A stretch of 64,000 nucleotides of DNA, from contig JANXLV010000045.1 of assembly GCA_025355005.1 (NCBI GenBank), positions 1 to 64,000 of the forward strand, written 5' to 3'. The notes beneath the pieces were generated by a model, which saw only the letters and a program-made list of their open reading frames with translations, ran no database searches and was not told where the DNA came from. The stretch is from Myxococcales bacterium (lineage in GTDB: Bacteria; Myxococcota_A; Polyangia; Polyangiales; Polyangiaceae). Position numbers and translations under genes: made by a program. Each line of letters starts with the position of its first letter. Position 1 is the stretch's first letter. This document shows, in pieces, positions 42,853-50,428 of this stretch.

Positions 42853-43796
42853 CAGCCCTTGTCTTTCGCGCAGCGGAAGCCGACGTTGGGGCCTGCCTCG
42901 AGCGTGGAGCCCCAGTTGCGCGACGTGGCCTTCGTCATGGACGGCGGTGAGAGCCAGCCCCCGCCGCGCAGCACGCGGCTCGCTCCAGAGCGTGGCGCGA
43001 CGCCCTCCGCGATGTGCTCGACGTAGTAGTCGCTCACCCATTCCTCGACGTTGCCGGACATGTCCATCACGCCGAACGGGCTCTGACCCGACAGGTGCGT
43101 GCCGACGCGCGACGGGCGCTTGCCGGAGCAGCTCCGGCCAGTGGACTCGTGCAGGAGCGTCGCCGCGAAATTGCAGCCACCGGGCGCGCCGCCCCACGGA
43201 AAGCGCGCGGCCGATCTGCCTCGCGCCGCGAGCTCCCACTCGGTCTCGCGCGGCAGTCGCTTCTGGACGCTGCGGCAATACGCGTCTGCATTGGACCAGT
43301 GCACGCAGCTCACGGGGAGCAGCGGGTCGCCCAGCGAATATGTGCATAGTGCACTTGTTTTGGCCGGGGCCTGGCACGCGCGCTTCTCCACGCATGCGTG
43401 GTACGCGTCGACGGTCACCTCGGTCTTGTCGATGTAGAAGGCCTCCACCACCTCGGTGTGTGACGGGCGCTCGTTCGGAGCGGAGGTCTTGTCCGCGGCA
43501 GCGGCGCCCATGACGAAGCGACCACCTGGGACGAAGACCATTCCAGGGATCTGCGCATGCGGTGGCCCGAGCGGATGTGCGCCCGACGACGCCACCGGCG
43601 CGACCTTCACACCCGCATCCCGATCGGGTTGGATGTCGCCGGACGGAACAGCTGATGCACTCGGAGCGGGCAAAGGCTTCGGATCGTCCTCGCCGTCGTC
43701 CTCTTGCATGGGCTGCATGGGCTGCGCGAGCGAGAGCGCAGGCACGAAGATCGCGGTCAGAAGAATCAGCAGCGAGCCGCGACCATGGCCCCGCAT
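42852..43796 (-). CDS. Exported SUMF1/FGE-sulfatase-domain protein
   Basis: 314 aa with a signal peptide (LLILLTAIFVPALSLAQP), an acidic/Pro linker to about residue 80, then a formylglycine-generating-enzyme-like domain: FVPGGRFVMGAAAADK, ERPSHTEVVEAFYIDKTEVT, YHACVEKRACQAP, SCVHWSNADAYCRSVQKRLP, ETEWELAARG, MDMSGNVEEWVSDYY, SRVLRGGGW and GFRCAKDKG. Most members of this superfamily in myxobacteria are not true sulfatase activators but use the fold for binding or unknown modification, so activity is not assumed. Its start directly follows the PFOR-like gene's stop (no gap). Confidence 0.88.
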   Translation of the reverse strand: MRGHGRGSLLILLTAIFVPALSLAQPMQPMQEDDGEDDPKPLPAPSASAVPSGDIQPDRDAGVKVAPVASSGAHPLGPPHAQIPGMVFVPGGRFVMGAAAADKTSAPNERPSHTEVVEAFYIDKTEVTVDAYHACVEKRACQAPAKTSALCTYSLGDPLLPVSCVHWSNADAYCRSVQKRLPRETEWELAARGRSAARFPWGGAPGGCNFAATLLHESTGRSCSGKRPSRVGTHLSGQSPFGVMDMSGNVEEWVSDYYVEHIAEGVAPRSGASRVLRGGGWLSPPSMTKATSRNWGSTLEAGPNVGFRCAKDKG

Positions 43797-45380
43797 CTAT
43801 GAAGCTCGGGTGCGCCAGCGACCGGACTCGACCGCGGCGCGCGCGAGGGTCGCATCCTCTGGGTTGCCCGACGTGGCCGCGATCTCGCTCGCGATCTGAC
43901 CGCCGTCGACCAGAGCGCGATGGGCGTGAATGATGAACGCTGCAGCAAGCGCGGCGGAGCTCGCCTCGTCGTCGCGCATGGGCATGGCCCAGTCGAAGGA
44001 GCCGCGCACGGGCTCGGCGCGGGCGAGGCCCTTGCTGGCGGAGACGTCCACGAACACCGCGCCCTCGTCACCAGCGCGAAGCGCGGCGCGCGCGCGCAGC
44101 CCGGCTGCACCCGTCATGGCGGCGAGGAGGTATCGCGCGACCTTCGCGGCGGACTCCGGGTCCTTGCAGGAGACGCGAATGCGCGGCGCGGTGGATACGT
44201 CGCGGTCAGCGTCGGTCGCCTTGCGTGGGGCGTCGGCTTCGCCGAAGACGAACGAGCGGCTTGCGGTGTCACCGTCTCGCATGTTGCAGATGGCCGCGGC
44301 AAGATCGTCCTCCGTCAGACCGCCCTGTCCGAGCACAGCGGACGTGAAGCGCGGCACGCGACCCACACCGGGATATCCCGGCGCCCAGGTGATCGCGTCC
44401 GTGAACGCGGCCTTCAGCTCACGCGCGAGCGGCATCGTCTCCGTCAAGGGATCTAGCCCTGCCTCGATGACGGTGACGCCGTGTGCGCGCGCGAGCGTCT
44501 TCACGATACGCGGACCGTCGAGCGGCCTGAGCGCAGTGATCTTCAGGGCGGCGAGAGGACGCGGACCGTTCTGTGAGCGCTCCGCGACGCCAAGCAGACA
44601 GTCACCGGTGACACCCAGACCCACGAGCACCGCGTCCGCCTCGCCGGCGCCGCCAAGAGCGCCGGGCCCCGCGCGCTCCATCACGTCGTGACGGCGATGC
44701 GCGACGGACTCGAACCCGCGCAGCGCAGACGACAACGCGAAGGATGCACGGCGAGCGAACGTGCGCTCGTCCAGCTGCACGAAGACCGGATGCGCTGGAT
44801 CGCTGAGCTTGCAGAGTCGCGCGCGCGCCTTACCGACGTAGGCGCCGAGCGCGTCCGCGTCGCGCATGGATACGACCTCGTACGACGTGAGCTCCGCGTG
44901 CTCGTGCACGACGAAGAACGGAACGCCGCAGTCCTCCGCGGCGCGGCGCGCGATGAGCGCGAGATCGAACGAGTCCTCCGGCCCGGACGAGAACAGAAGG
45001 CCAAAGCCCAGATCCAGGAGCCCGTACACCGCGCCGCGCATGGCGTGCGGATCCGCGAGGACGTGAACGCAGACTCCCAGGCGTGATGCGACGAGCGCGC
45101 GCAGTGGCCGTCGCGCCGCGAGCACCTCCGGTGCGGTGCCGATCAACGTGATGCGAACACCAGACTCCGCGGCCTCCTTCGCGAACGACACGAGCGCCGA
45201 GAAATCAGCGCCCTTGTCGAGCAGGATCTCCTCACCGAACGCGTTGGTGCGGGGAAATACAGCCGCCTTACCTGCGTGCGCCTCGCTCTCGAGCGACGCA
45301 TAGATGCGCTGCGTGACGAGGCCCTCTGCGCGCAGGACCGCATCGAACGAGGTGCTCGATCGCGCGTTGCCGATGGTCAC
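43797..45380 (-). CDS. PFOR-like protein lacking the TPP and Fe-S half
   Basis: 527 aa from GTG 45380 (AGGAG 8 nt upstream; GTGA overlap of 4 bp with the preceding gene). The N-terminal 220 residues match pyruvate:ferredoxin oxidoreductase domain I, seen in GPEDSFDLALIARRAAEDCG and VPFFVVHEHAELTSYEV (compare VPFxHFFDGFRTSHE). Residues 240-390 match domain II (ADAVLVGLGVTGDCLLGVAE, RPLDGPRIVKTLARAHGVTV) and the GVGRVPRFTS...GLTEDDL linker. The C-terminal 130 residues look like a degenerate gamma domain. The usual 4Fe-4S ferredoxin motifs and the TPP-binding GDGxxxDIG region are absent, so it cannot be a complete oxidoreductase alone. Confidence 0.78.
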   Translation of the reverse strand: MTIGNARSSTSFDAVLRAEGLVTQRIYASLESEAHAGKAAVFPRTNAFGEEILLDKGADFSALVSFAKEAAESGVRITLIGTAPEVLAARRPLRALVASRLGVCVHVLADPHAMRGAVYGLLDLGFGLLFSSGPEDSFDLALIARRAAEDCGVPFFVVHEHAELTSYEVVSMRDADALGAYVGKARARLCKLSDPAHPVFVQLDERTFARRASFALSSALRGFESVAHRRHDVMERAGPGALGGAGEADAVLVGLGVTGDCLLGVAERSQNGPRPLAALKITALRPLDGPRIVKTLARAHGVTVIEAGLDPLTETMPLARELKAAFTDAITWAPGYPGVGRVPRFTSAVLGQGGLTEDDLAAAICNMRDGDTASRSFVFGEADAPRKATDADRDVSTAPRIRVSCKDPESAAKVARYLLAAMTGAAGLRARAALRAGDEGAVFVDVSASKGLARAEPVRGSFDWAMPMRDDEASSAALAAAFIIHAHRALVDGGQIASEIAATSGNPEDATLARAAVESGRWRTRAS

Positions 45381-45760
45381 TGGGTGGCTCCTGGCTGGGT
45401 CATCGGGTCCCAGCGTACGCAAACACCGGCGGCGTGGGAACGGGTGTATCCGACGTCGATGCGCACGCGGATGACGCCATCGCAGCCGAGCGACGCGGCC
45501 TTGGTGCGGAGCTCGCGGACGACCTCTTCGGAGGCGCTGGTGTCACCGAAGCCGAACGCTTGGACGAGGCCGAGCTCCGTATAGGGACGCGTGACGGGGG
45601 TGTCGGCGGAGATGAGCTCGACGGAGGAGACGGGCGACGCGGGAGGGCGGAAGAGGGCGGCGTGGGACTCGGCGTGGGCGCAGGCGGGGAGAATGAGGGC
45701 GAGGGTGAGGAGGAGGTGAAGGTTGAGGGGGAGGTGAAGGTTGAGGGGGAGGTGTTTCAT
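45377..45760 (-). CDS. Small lipoprotein with repeat-encoded signal peptide
   Basis: 127 aa. ATG 45760 overlaps the previous stop (ATGA). The signal peptide contains two identical hexapeptides HLPLNL, encoded by a perfect 18-bp tandem repeat, then HLLLTLALILPAC with a lipobox Cys. The mature domain has VELISADTPV, YTELGLVQAFG, a helix (SEEVVRELRTKAASLGCDGV) and VRIDVGYT, the same pattern as the lipoproteins at 16291 and 45757 (DUF4156/YbjQ-like). Its stop overlaps the PFOR-like gene's GTG. Confidence 0.78.
   Translation of the reverse strand: MKHLPLNLHLPLNLHLLLTLALILPACAHAESHAALFRPPASPVSSVELISADTPVTRPYTELGLVQAFGFGDTSASEEVVRELRTKAASLGCDGVIRVRIDVGYTRSHAAGVCVRWDPMTQPGATQ
45713..45754 (-). repeat. 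18-bp in-frame tandem repeat, 2 full copies plus a partial
   Basis: GAGGTGAAGGTTGAGGGG (plus strand) is repeated at 45713-45730 and 45731-45748, with GAGGTG continuing at 45749. It lies inside the coding region for the lipoprotein signal peptide, and its length (6 codons) preserves the reading frame. Confidence 0.85.
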
Positions 45761-46320
45761 TGGATGATCACCTCGTCTGGTGGGGGGCCTCGTTCTGGTC
45801 CTCTGGAGCTTGGGACTGGGTTGGGATCGGGCACGGGCGCGGGCGCGGGCGCGGGCACGTTTACGGGCGGCGGAGGAGGAGGCGGAGCGTGGTGCGTTGT
45901 CATGGCTCGGCCGAAGATGGAGACGATCATCACTTCGTCGGTGGAGCCGTAGGCGGACTTGGTTGCGCACGGGTGGCCGCGGCCGCAGATCACGTAGCCC
46001 GTTTCGATCTGGACTCTCGGGACCATCTCGAAGCGGGCTCGGACTCCGTCGATGACTGCGGCGTCGCCTCCCAGCGCGGCCACGCGACGGACGAACATCG
46101 GGAGGAGGTCGTCCACTGTTCCCTCTTGCTGCTCGCCATGGACCTCGATCACGCCGAGGTCGACTGCATCTCTTGGTGGATTGCCCGACGCATAGATGCG
46201 CACTGGCCCCGCATACGCTGGAGCCACCACGCCGGTGCGCACGTACGAGCCTCCCTGCGACGTACACCCCGTGAGGGCACACGCCAGAATCAGTGCAGAA
46301 TACAAATGACGAAGCGCCAC
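45757..46320 (-). CDS. Lipoprotein with YbjQ-like domain and Pro-rich tail
   Basis: 187 aa, first gene of the coupled operon 46320 to 41706. Signal peptide MALRHLYSALILACALTGC ends in a lipobox. The domain reads GPVRIYASGNPPRDAVDLGV, a helix (DDLLPMFVRRVAALGGDAAV) and RVQIETGYVICGRGHPC, similar in layout to the two other small lipoproteins. The last 55 residues are Pro/Ala/Val-rich (HHAPPPPPPPVNVPAPAPAP), a possible wall-spanning spacer. ATGA overlap with the next gene. Confidence 0.75.
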   Translation of the reverse strand: MALRHLYSALILACALTGCTSQGGSYVRTGVVAPAYAGPVRIYASGNPPRDAVDLGVIEVHGEQQEGTVDDLLPMFVRRVAALGGDAAVIDGVRARFEMVPRVQIETGYVICGRGHPCATKSAYGSTDEVMIVSIFGRAMTTHHAPPPPPPPVNVPAPAPAPVPDPNPVPSSRGPERGPPPDEVIIQ

Positions 46321-46392
46321 GATCGTGAGGTGATCGTCGCGCTTCAGGTCACGTTCGGCAAGCGTCGCAGCTCAGACGCCCGACGTCTCTGC

Positions 46393-47709
46393 TCACATCG
46401 GCTGGATGACGACCGGCCAGTAGTGGATGGGACCGTTCTGCGTCACCTGCGCCTCCAGCAGGATGAGCGCGTAGCCCTGGCTCGGGTTCGACTTCAGCTT
46501 CACGGTGATCGTCGCCTTGCCGCCGACGGCGATCGCCTGCGAGGTCTGCGAGACCGTGAGCACGTCGGAGCCCTTGCCGAACTTGCTCGTGTACTCGGAT
46601 GCCAAGAAGCCCATCTCCGAGGTGGGTGCGTCGGCGATGCCTTGCACCTGGAACGTCGTGGTCTGACCGACCGGGACGCTGAAGACGTCTCCGTCACCGA
46701 CGGGCGCGACGTTGAAGTACGGCTGCGTGGCTGGCGACGGCGCAGGCACGCACGGATCGTGGCCCCCCTTGGCGGCCACGTTGTTGAAGATGCGCTGGAC
46801 CGTGTAGCTGCCAGACTTGATGAGGTCCGCGCCGCTTCCGAACATGTCGAAGCAACGGTCGCCGACCTCACCGCCGGCGAGCACGTCCCACGCGTCCTGG
46901 AAGCCGCCGTAACCGGTGTACGGGTTCTGCGGATCGGTGGAGATGAACGGGTCGGTCGCGGCCTCGGCGAGCTCGTGACTTGCGGCAGTGGTGAGCTGAT
47001 CGAGATCGCCCTGGGCCCCCTTGCCGGTCGCGCAGCGCGGCATGATCGCGTACGCGAACTGCACGCCGTTGTACTTCATCGAGTTGTGATAGCCGCCGAA
47101 CTTCTGGCAGCTCACGTCTCCATCCAGGGAGATGGTGCTCGAGGCGGGGAAGTAGATCATGTAGAGCGAGTTCGCCGTCGGCGCGGGGAACGTCGCGCTC
47201 GCGATGTAGCCGGAGATCATCGTCTGGATGGTCGATGCGCCGCCGCCCGCCGAGTCCGTGTAGTTCGCCTGGGCCGAGGCGGCCGGGAGGTGGACGTGCC
47301 CACCGCCCTTCGTCTGGCCTACGCAGTTCTTGCCATTGCCATCGCAGAAGCCCGCGCGTACGGCGTCCCACCACGCGGTGGTGCCGATGCTGTCGTCGAA
47401 CGACTCGATGGTGGTGCGGAGCGTGTCGTTGTCGAAGGTGACGCTGACGAGCGACGCAGCCGTGAGGAGCGGACCGCCGTTGTAGATGACGGGCGGGATG
47501 GGCTGCGGGTTCTGCGCCTTGGGGACGCTCGCGTCCTTCTTGCCGGCGTCCTTGCTTACGCCCCCGTCAACTACGACGTCGCCCGCGTCGGTGTCGTCGA
47601 CACCTCCATCGGAGTCCGCGGCGACGTGATTGATGATGGTGGTGCTGCTGCACGCAGCAACCGATACGAGGAAAGATAGGGGGAGGAAGATGGCGGCTGA
47701 GGAACGCAT
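46393..47709 (-). CDS. Lipoprotein with HELAEAATDP motif (EXORDIUM/metallopeptidase-like)
   Basis: 438 aa. Lipobox at VSVAAC (Cys20), then an Asp/Gly/Val linker (VDDTDAGDVVVDGGVSKDAG). A domain from about 72 to 340 starts PPVIYNGGPLLTAASLVSVT and contains YFPASSTISLDG, CQKFGGYHNSM and AASHELAEAATDPF at 242-255. The SHELAEAxTDP block is shared with plant EXORDIUM/PHI-1-like and related secreted proteins and could bind a metal through His245 and Glu246/Glu249. A beta-sandwich C-terminus follows (FQVQGIADAP, ATITVKLKSNPS). Whether it is a peptidase is unknown. Separate from the operon at 46320. Confidence 0.8.
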   Translation of the reverse strand: MRSSAAIFLPLSFLVSVAACSSTTIINHVAADSDGGVDDTDAGDVVVDGGVSKDAGKKDASVPKAQNPQPIPPVIYNGGPLLTAASLVSVTFDNDTLRTTIESFDDSIGTTAWWDAVRAGFCDGNGKNCVGQTKGGGHVHLPAASAQANYTDSAGGGASTIQTMISGYIASATFPAPTANSLYMIYFPASSTISLDGDVSCQKFGGYHNSMKYNGVQFAYAIMPRCATGKGAQGDLDQLTTAASHELAEAATDPFISTDPQNPYTGYGGFQDAWDVLAGGEVGDRCFDMFGSGADLIKSGSYTVQRIFNNVAAKGGHDPCVPAPSPATQPYFNVAPVGDGDVFSVPVGQTTTFQVQGIADAPTSEMGFLASEYTSKFGKGSDVLTVSQTSQAIAVGGKATITVKLKSNPSQGYALILLEAQVTQNGPIHYWPVVIQPM

Positions 47710-47845
47710 TCGCCCACTATACGAGCAAACCTCAACCGGTCTCCCTGTCGTCTCATCCTTTAATATTTCTTGAAGGACAATGTGGGATGTACTCGGCCGT
47801 TCCCGCGTAAATCCATTCAGGTTTTCGATAAACCCCCGCTCAGCG

Positions 47846-47865
47846 CTGTGAATTCCTCTTCACAG
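47846..47865. terminator. Inverted repeat across the PhoH-gene stop
   Basis: CTGTGAA (47846-47852) and TTCACAG (47859-47865) pair over a 6-nt loop. The stem includes the stop codon at 47860-47862 of the minus-strand gene. No T-run follows on the minus strand, so this is at best a weak terminator or 3' end stabiliser. Confidence 0.3.
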
Positions 47866-49167
47866 GAGATTTGCGGCGATCTCGGCGAGCTCGCTGCGCT
47901 CTCCCTTCGAGAGCACGATATTCGCGGCGCATTTCTCTCCCCGGAACTTGTCCGCGGCGATCGTCAGGCCGTTCGACGCGCTGTCGACGTACGGGTTGTC
48001 GATCTGGTGCGGATCGCCCGTGAGGACGATCTTCGTGCCGTCGCCGGAGCGCGTGATGATCGTCTTCACCTCGTGCGGCGTGAGGTTCTGCGCCTCGTCG
48101 ACGATCATGTACTGGCTCGGCAGTGAGCGACCGCGGATGTACGTGAGCGGCTCGACCTGCAGCTGCCCGCTCTCGAGCAGCTCTGCGTACGCGCGCGGGC
48201 CCTTCTTCGTCCCGCTCGAAAACAGGAACTCGAGGTTGTCGAAGATGGGCTGCATCCACGGGTTCAGCTTCTCGTCCACGTCGCCCGGCAAGAAGCCGAT
48301 GTCGCGGCCGAGCGGCATGACGGGACGCGACACGAGCATGCGCGAGTACACGCCGTCTTCCACCGTTCGCTTCAGGCCCGCCGCGAGCGCGAGCAACGTC
48401 TTGCCCGTGCCGGCCTTGCCGACGAGCGTGACGAGGCGAATGTTCTCGTCGAGCAAGAGGTCGAGCGCGTGGCTCTGTTCCTTGTTGCGCGGACGCACGC
48501 CCATCACGCCTTCGCGCGGCGTGCGCAGCGCGACGATCTCCTTCTTCGTCGGATCGAAGCGACCCAGCGCCGTGTGCGACGGGTTCGCGCGATCACGGAG
48601 GAGCACGCAGATGTTCGGCGAGAGCTCGTTCTTGGGCTTGATGCGCCCTTCCTGGAAGAACCTGTCGATCTCCTCTCCGTCGAGCTCGATCTCGATGATG
48701 CCCGTGTCCAGGCGCTCGGCCTCGACGCGCTGGTTCTCGTAGTTCTGCGACACCATGCCGAGCGCGTCCGCGCGAATGCGGAGGTTCGTGTCCATGGTCA
48801 CGAAGATGGTGGGCCTGCCGCCGTCCTCTTCGCGCACCTCGAACGCGGTCTGCAGGATGGCGTTGTCCATCGCAGCCTTGTCGATCGCGCTCGGGAGCTC
48901 GGGACGCTTGGTCGGGACCGCCACCTTGAGGTGGCCGCCGTTCTCGAGGGTCACGCCCTTGGAGAGCGAGCCGCCGGTCTCGCGAAGCTCGTCCAGGAGC
49001 CGCGCGATCGTGCGTGCGTTGCGCCCGCGCTCGGACCCCTCACGCTTGAAATTGTCGACCTCTTCGATGCAGTAGATCGGGATGACGACGTTGTTGTCGT
49101 CGAAGCGAAAGATCGCGCGCGGATCGTGAAGAAGGATGTTCGTGTCGAGAACGTAGTTTTTCTTCAA
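47860..49167 (-). CDS. PhoH-family ATPase with N-terminal PIN domain
   Basis: 435 aa. PIN-like RNase domain at 1-150: YVLDTNILLHDP with Asp8, an acidic EEVDNFKREGSERGRNAR helix and TMDTNLRIRA with Asp126, enough acidic residues for metal binding. PhoH ATPase domain at 220-435: Walker A GKAGTGKT at 250-257, SRPVMPLGRDIGFLPGDVDE, Walker B YMIVDEAQN and LTGDPHQIDNPY. PIN-PhoH proteins (PhoH2 type) are RNA helicase/RNase enzymes. A stem-loop lies in the leader upstream. Cytoplasmic. Confidence 0.93.
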   Translation of the reverse strand: MKKNYVLDTNILLHDPRAIFRFDDNNVVIPIYCIEEVDNFKREGSERGRNARTIARLLDELRETGGSLSKGVTLENGGHLKVAVPTKRPELPSAIDKAAMDNAILQTAFEVREEDGGRPTIFVTMDTNLRIRADALGMVSQNYENQRVEAERLDTGIIEIELDGEEIDRFFQEGRIKPKNELSPNICVLLRDRANPSHTALGRFDPTKKEIVALRTPREGVMGVRPRNKEQSHALDLLLDENIRLVTLVGKAGTGKTLLALAAGLKRTVEDGVYSRMLVSRPVMPLGRDIGFLPGDVDEKLNPWMQPIFDNLEFLFSSGTKKGPRAYAELLESGQLQVEPLTYIRGRSLPSQYMIVDEAQNLTPHEVKTIITRSGDGTKIVLTGDPHQIDNPYVDSASNGLTIAADKFRGEKCAANIVLSKGERSELAEIAANLL

Positions 49168-49202
49168 AGCATCACTCCTGGCACGCCAACTACAACTGGC
49201 CC

Positions 49203-49222
49203 CCGGATCGAGGACGATCCGG
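49203..49222. promoter_or_regulatory. Stem-loop in the 5' leader of the PIN-PhoH gene
   Basis: CCGGATCG (49203-49210) and CGATCCGG (49215-49222) form a perfect 8-bp stem with an AGGA loop. A TATAGT -10-like box on the minus strand (49235-49230) would start transcription close to 49223, so the mRNA could begin with this hairpin. No convincing -35 is seen. Confidence 0.4.
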
Positions 49223-49282
49223 TGCGCGCACTATAGACGATTGAACGATTGCTGGGCGGCCGATTGAGGTAGTCTCGACGAT

Positions 49283-50404
49283 GTGAAAAAGCGCGTCGTC
49301 GCGATTCGCAAGAACACCCAGGCGGACCTCAGGGCTCCCTTCCTTCGCGCAGACAAGGTGCTCTCGGAGGCGATGGGCGCGATCCGGCTCCTCGGAGCGG
49401 CAACCCCGCGGAATGCAGCGCAGGAACGCGCCAGGTTGCTCTCGGCGTTCACCACCGGCTCGGAGGTCGCGCCTCGCTGGTCGTACGCACGCACGGATCA
49501 CTCGCAGCTGGTGAAGGCGCTCGAGCGCATGGCGGCCCGCTTCGTCGAGGAAGGGTCGCCCGTGCACGGCGTGTACGCGGCACGAGCGAGCGAGCTCGCG
49601 CTGGAGGCGCGCATCGCGGAGTCGGTCGGCACGGACACACTGGGCGCGCTCGCACGTGAGCGCTACGCCGCGGCCGGACAGAAGAAGGGCACCCTCGAGA
49701 CGCGCGCGGACGAGCTCGGACGCGAGTGGGCGGCGCTCACGCCGGATGACGCCGTTGAAGAGACCACGCAGAGCGACGCGCGTGTGCCTGGCTCGCTGCT
49801 CGTGCGCATGGAGGACGCGATCGCGCAGCTCCGCTTGCCCTTCACCGTCGTGGTGCAGCCGCAGCTGGCGGCCCTCGCGGCCGTGGGTGAGCATCATGTC
49901 TTCATCGCCACGGGACGGATGCTGTCGCGCGAGGACGTCGACCGCACCGTGCTGCACGAGATCGAGGCCCACGCCATCCCGCGCGGGCGCGCTGCCCACG
50001 CCAAGCTCGGCATCTTCCAGATCGGCACTGCGCGCGGCGTGGACGACCAGGAGGGCTTCGCGCTCCTCCTCGAAGAGCGGCATGGCTTCCTGAAGCCGCC
50101 TCGCAAGCGCGAGCTCGGCACGCGCCACGTGGCCGCCATGGCCATGACCGACGGCGCAGACTTCGTGACCGTGGTGAGGCTCCTCCGTGATCGCTACGGC
50201 GTGGGATGGGAACGCGCCATCACGACTGCAGAGCGAACCTTTCGCGGCAGCAACGGCGTGGCCGCAGGCCTCGGCCGCGAGCGCGTGTACCTGGAGGCGT
50301 TCGGACGCGTGAGAGCGCACCTGGCCGGCCGCCCCGAGGACGAGGCAGTCCTGTCCGCCGGCCAGATCGCAGTCGACGCCGTCAAGACGCTCAGCGTGCT
50401 GTGA
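49283..50404 (+). CDS. DUF1704/MATCAP-like metallopeptidase (QEGLA-motif protein)
   Basis: 373 aa from a GTG. The family was first labelled flavohemoglobin-expression-modulating QEGLA protein; related eukaryotic MATCAP proteins are tyrosine carboxypeptidases. HEIEAH at 225-230 fits the HExxxH zinc motif of that group, and DQEGFALLLEE at 255-265 supplies the QEG(L/F)A motif with a likely third ligand Glu. Upstream IATGRMLSREDVDRTVLHE is also typical. Cytoplasmic. What a bacterial enzyme of this group cleaves is unknown. It is divergent from the PIN-PhoH gene. Confidence 0.88.
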   Translation: MKKRVVAIRKNTQADLRAPFLRADKVLSEAMGAIRLLGAATPRNAAQERARLLSAFTTGSEVAPRWSYARTDHSQLVKALERMAARFVEEGSPVHGVYAARASELALEARIAESVGTDTLGALARERYAAAGQKKGTLETRADELGREWAALTPDDAVEETTQSDARVPGSLLVRMEDAIAQLRLPFTVVVQPQLAALAAVGEHHVFIATGRMLSREDVDRTVLHEIEAHAIPRGRAAHAKLGIFQIGTARGVDDQEGFALLLEERHGFLKPPRKRELGTRHVAAMAMTDGADFVTVVRLLRDRYGVGWERAITTAERTFRGSNGVAAGLGRERVYLEAFGRVRAHLAGRPEDEAVLSAGQIAVDAVKTLSVL

Positions 50405-50428
50405 CGTCTCACCGCAGCTCGGTGCAGC

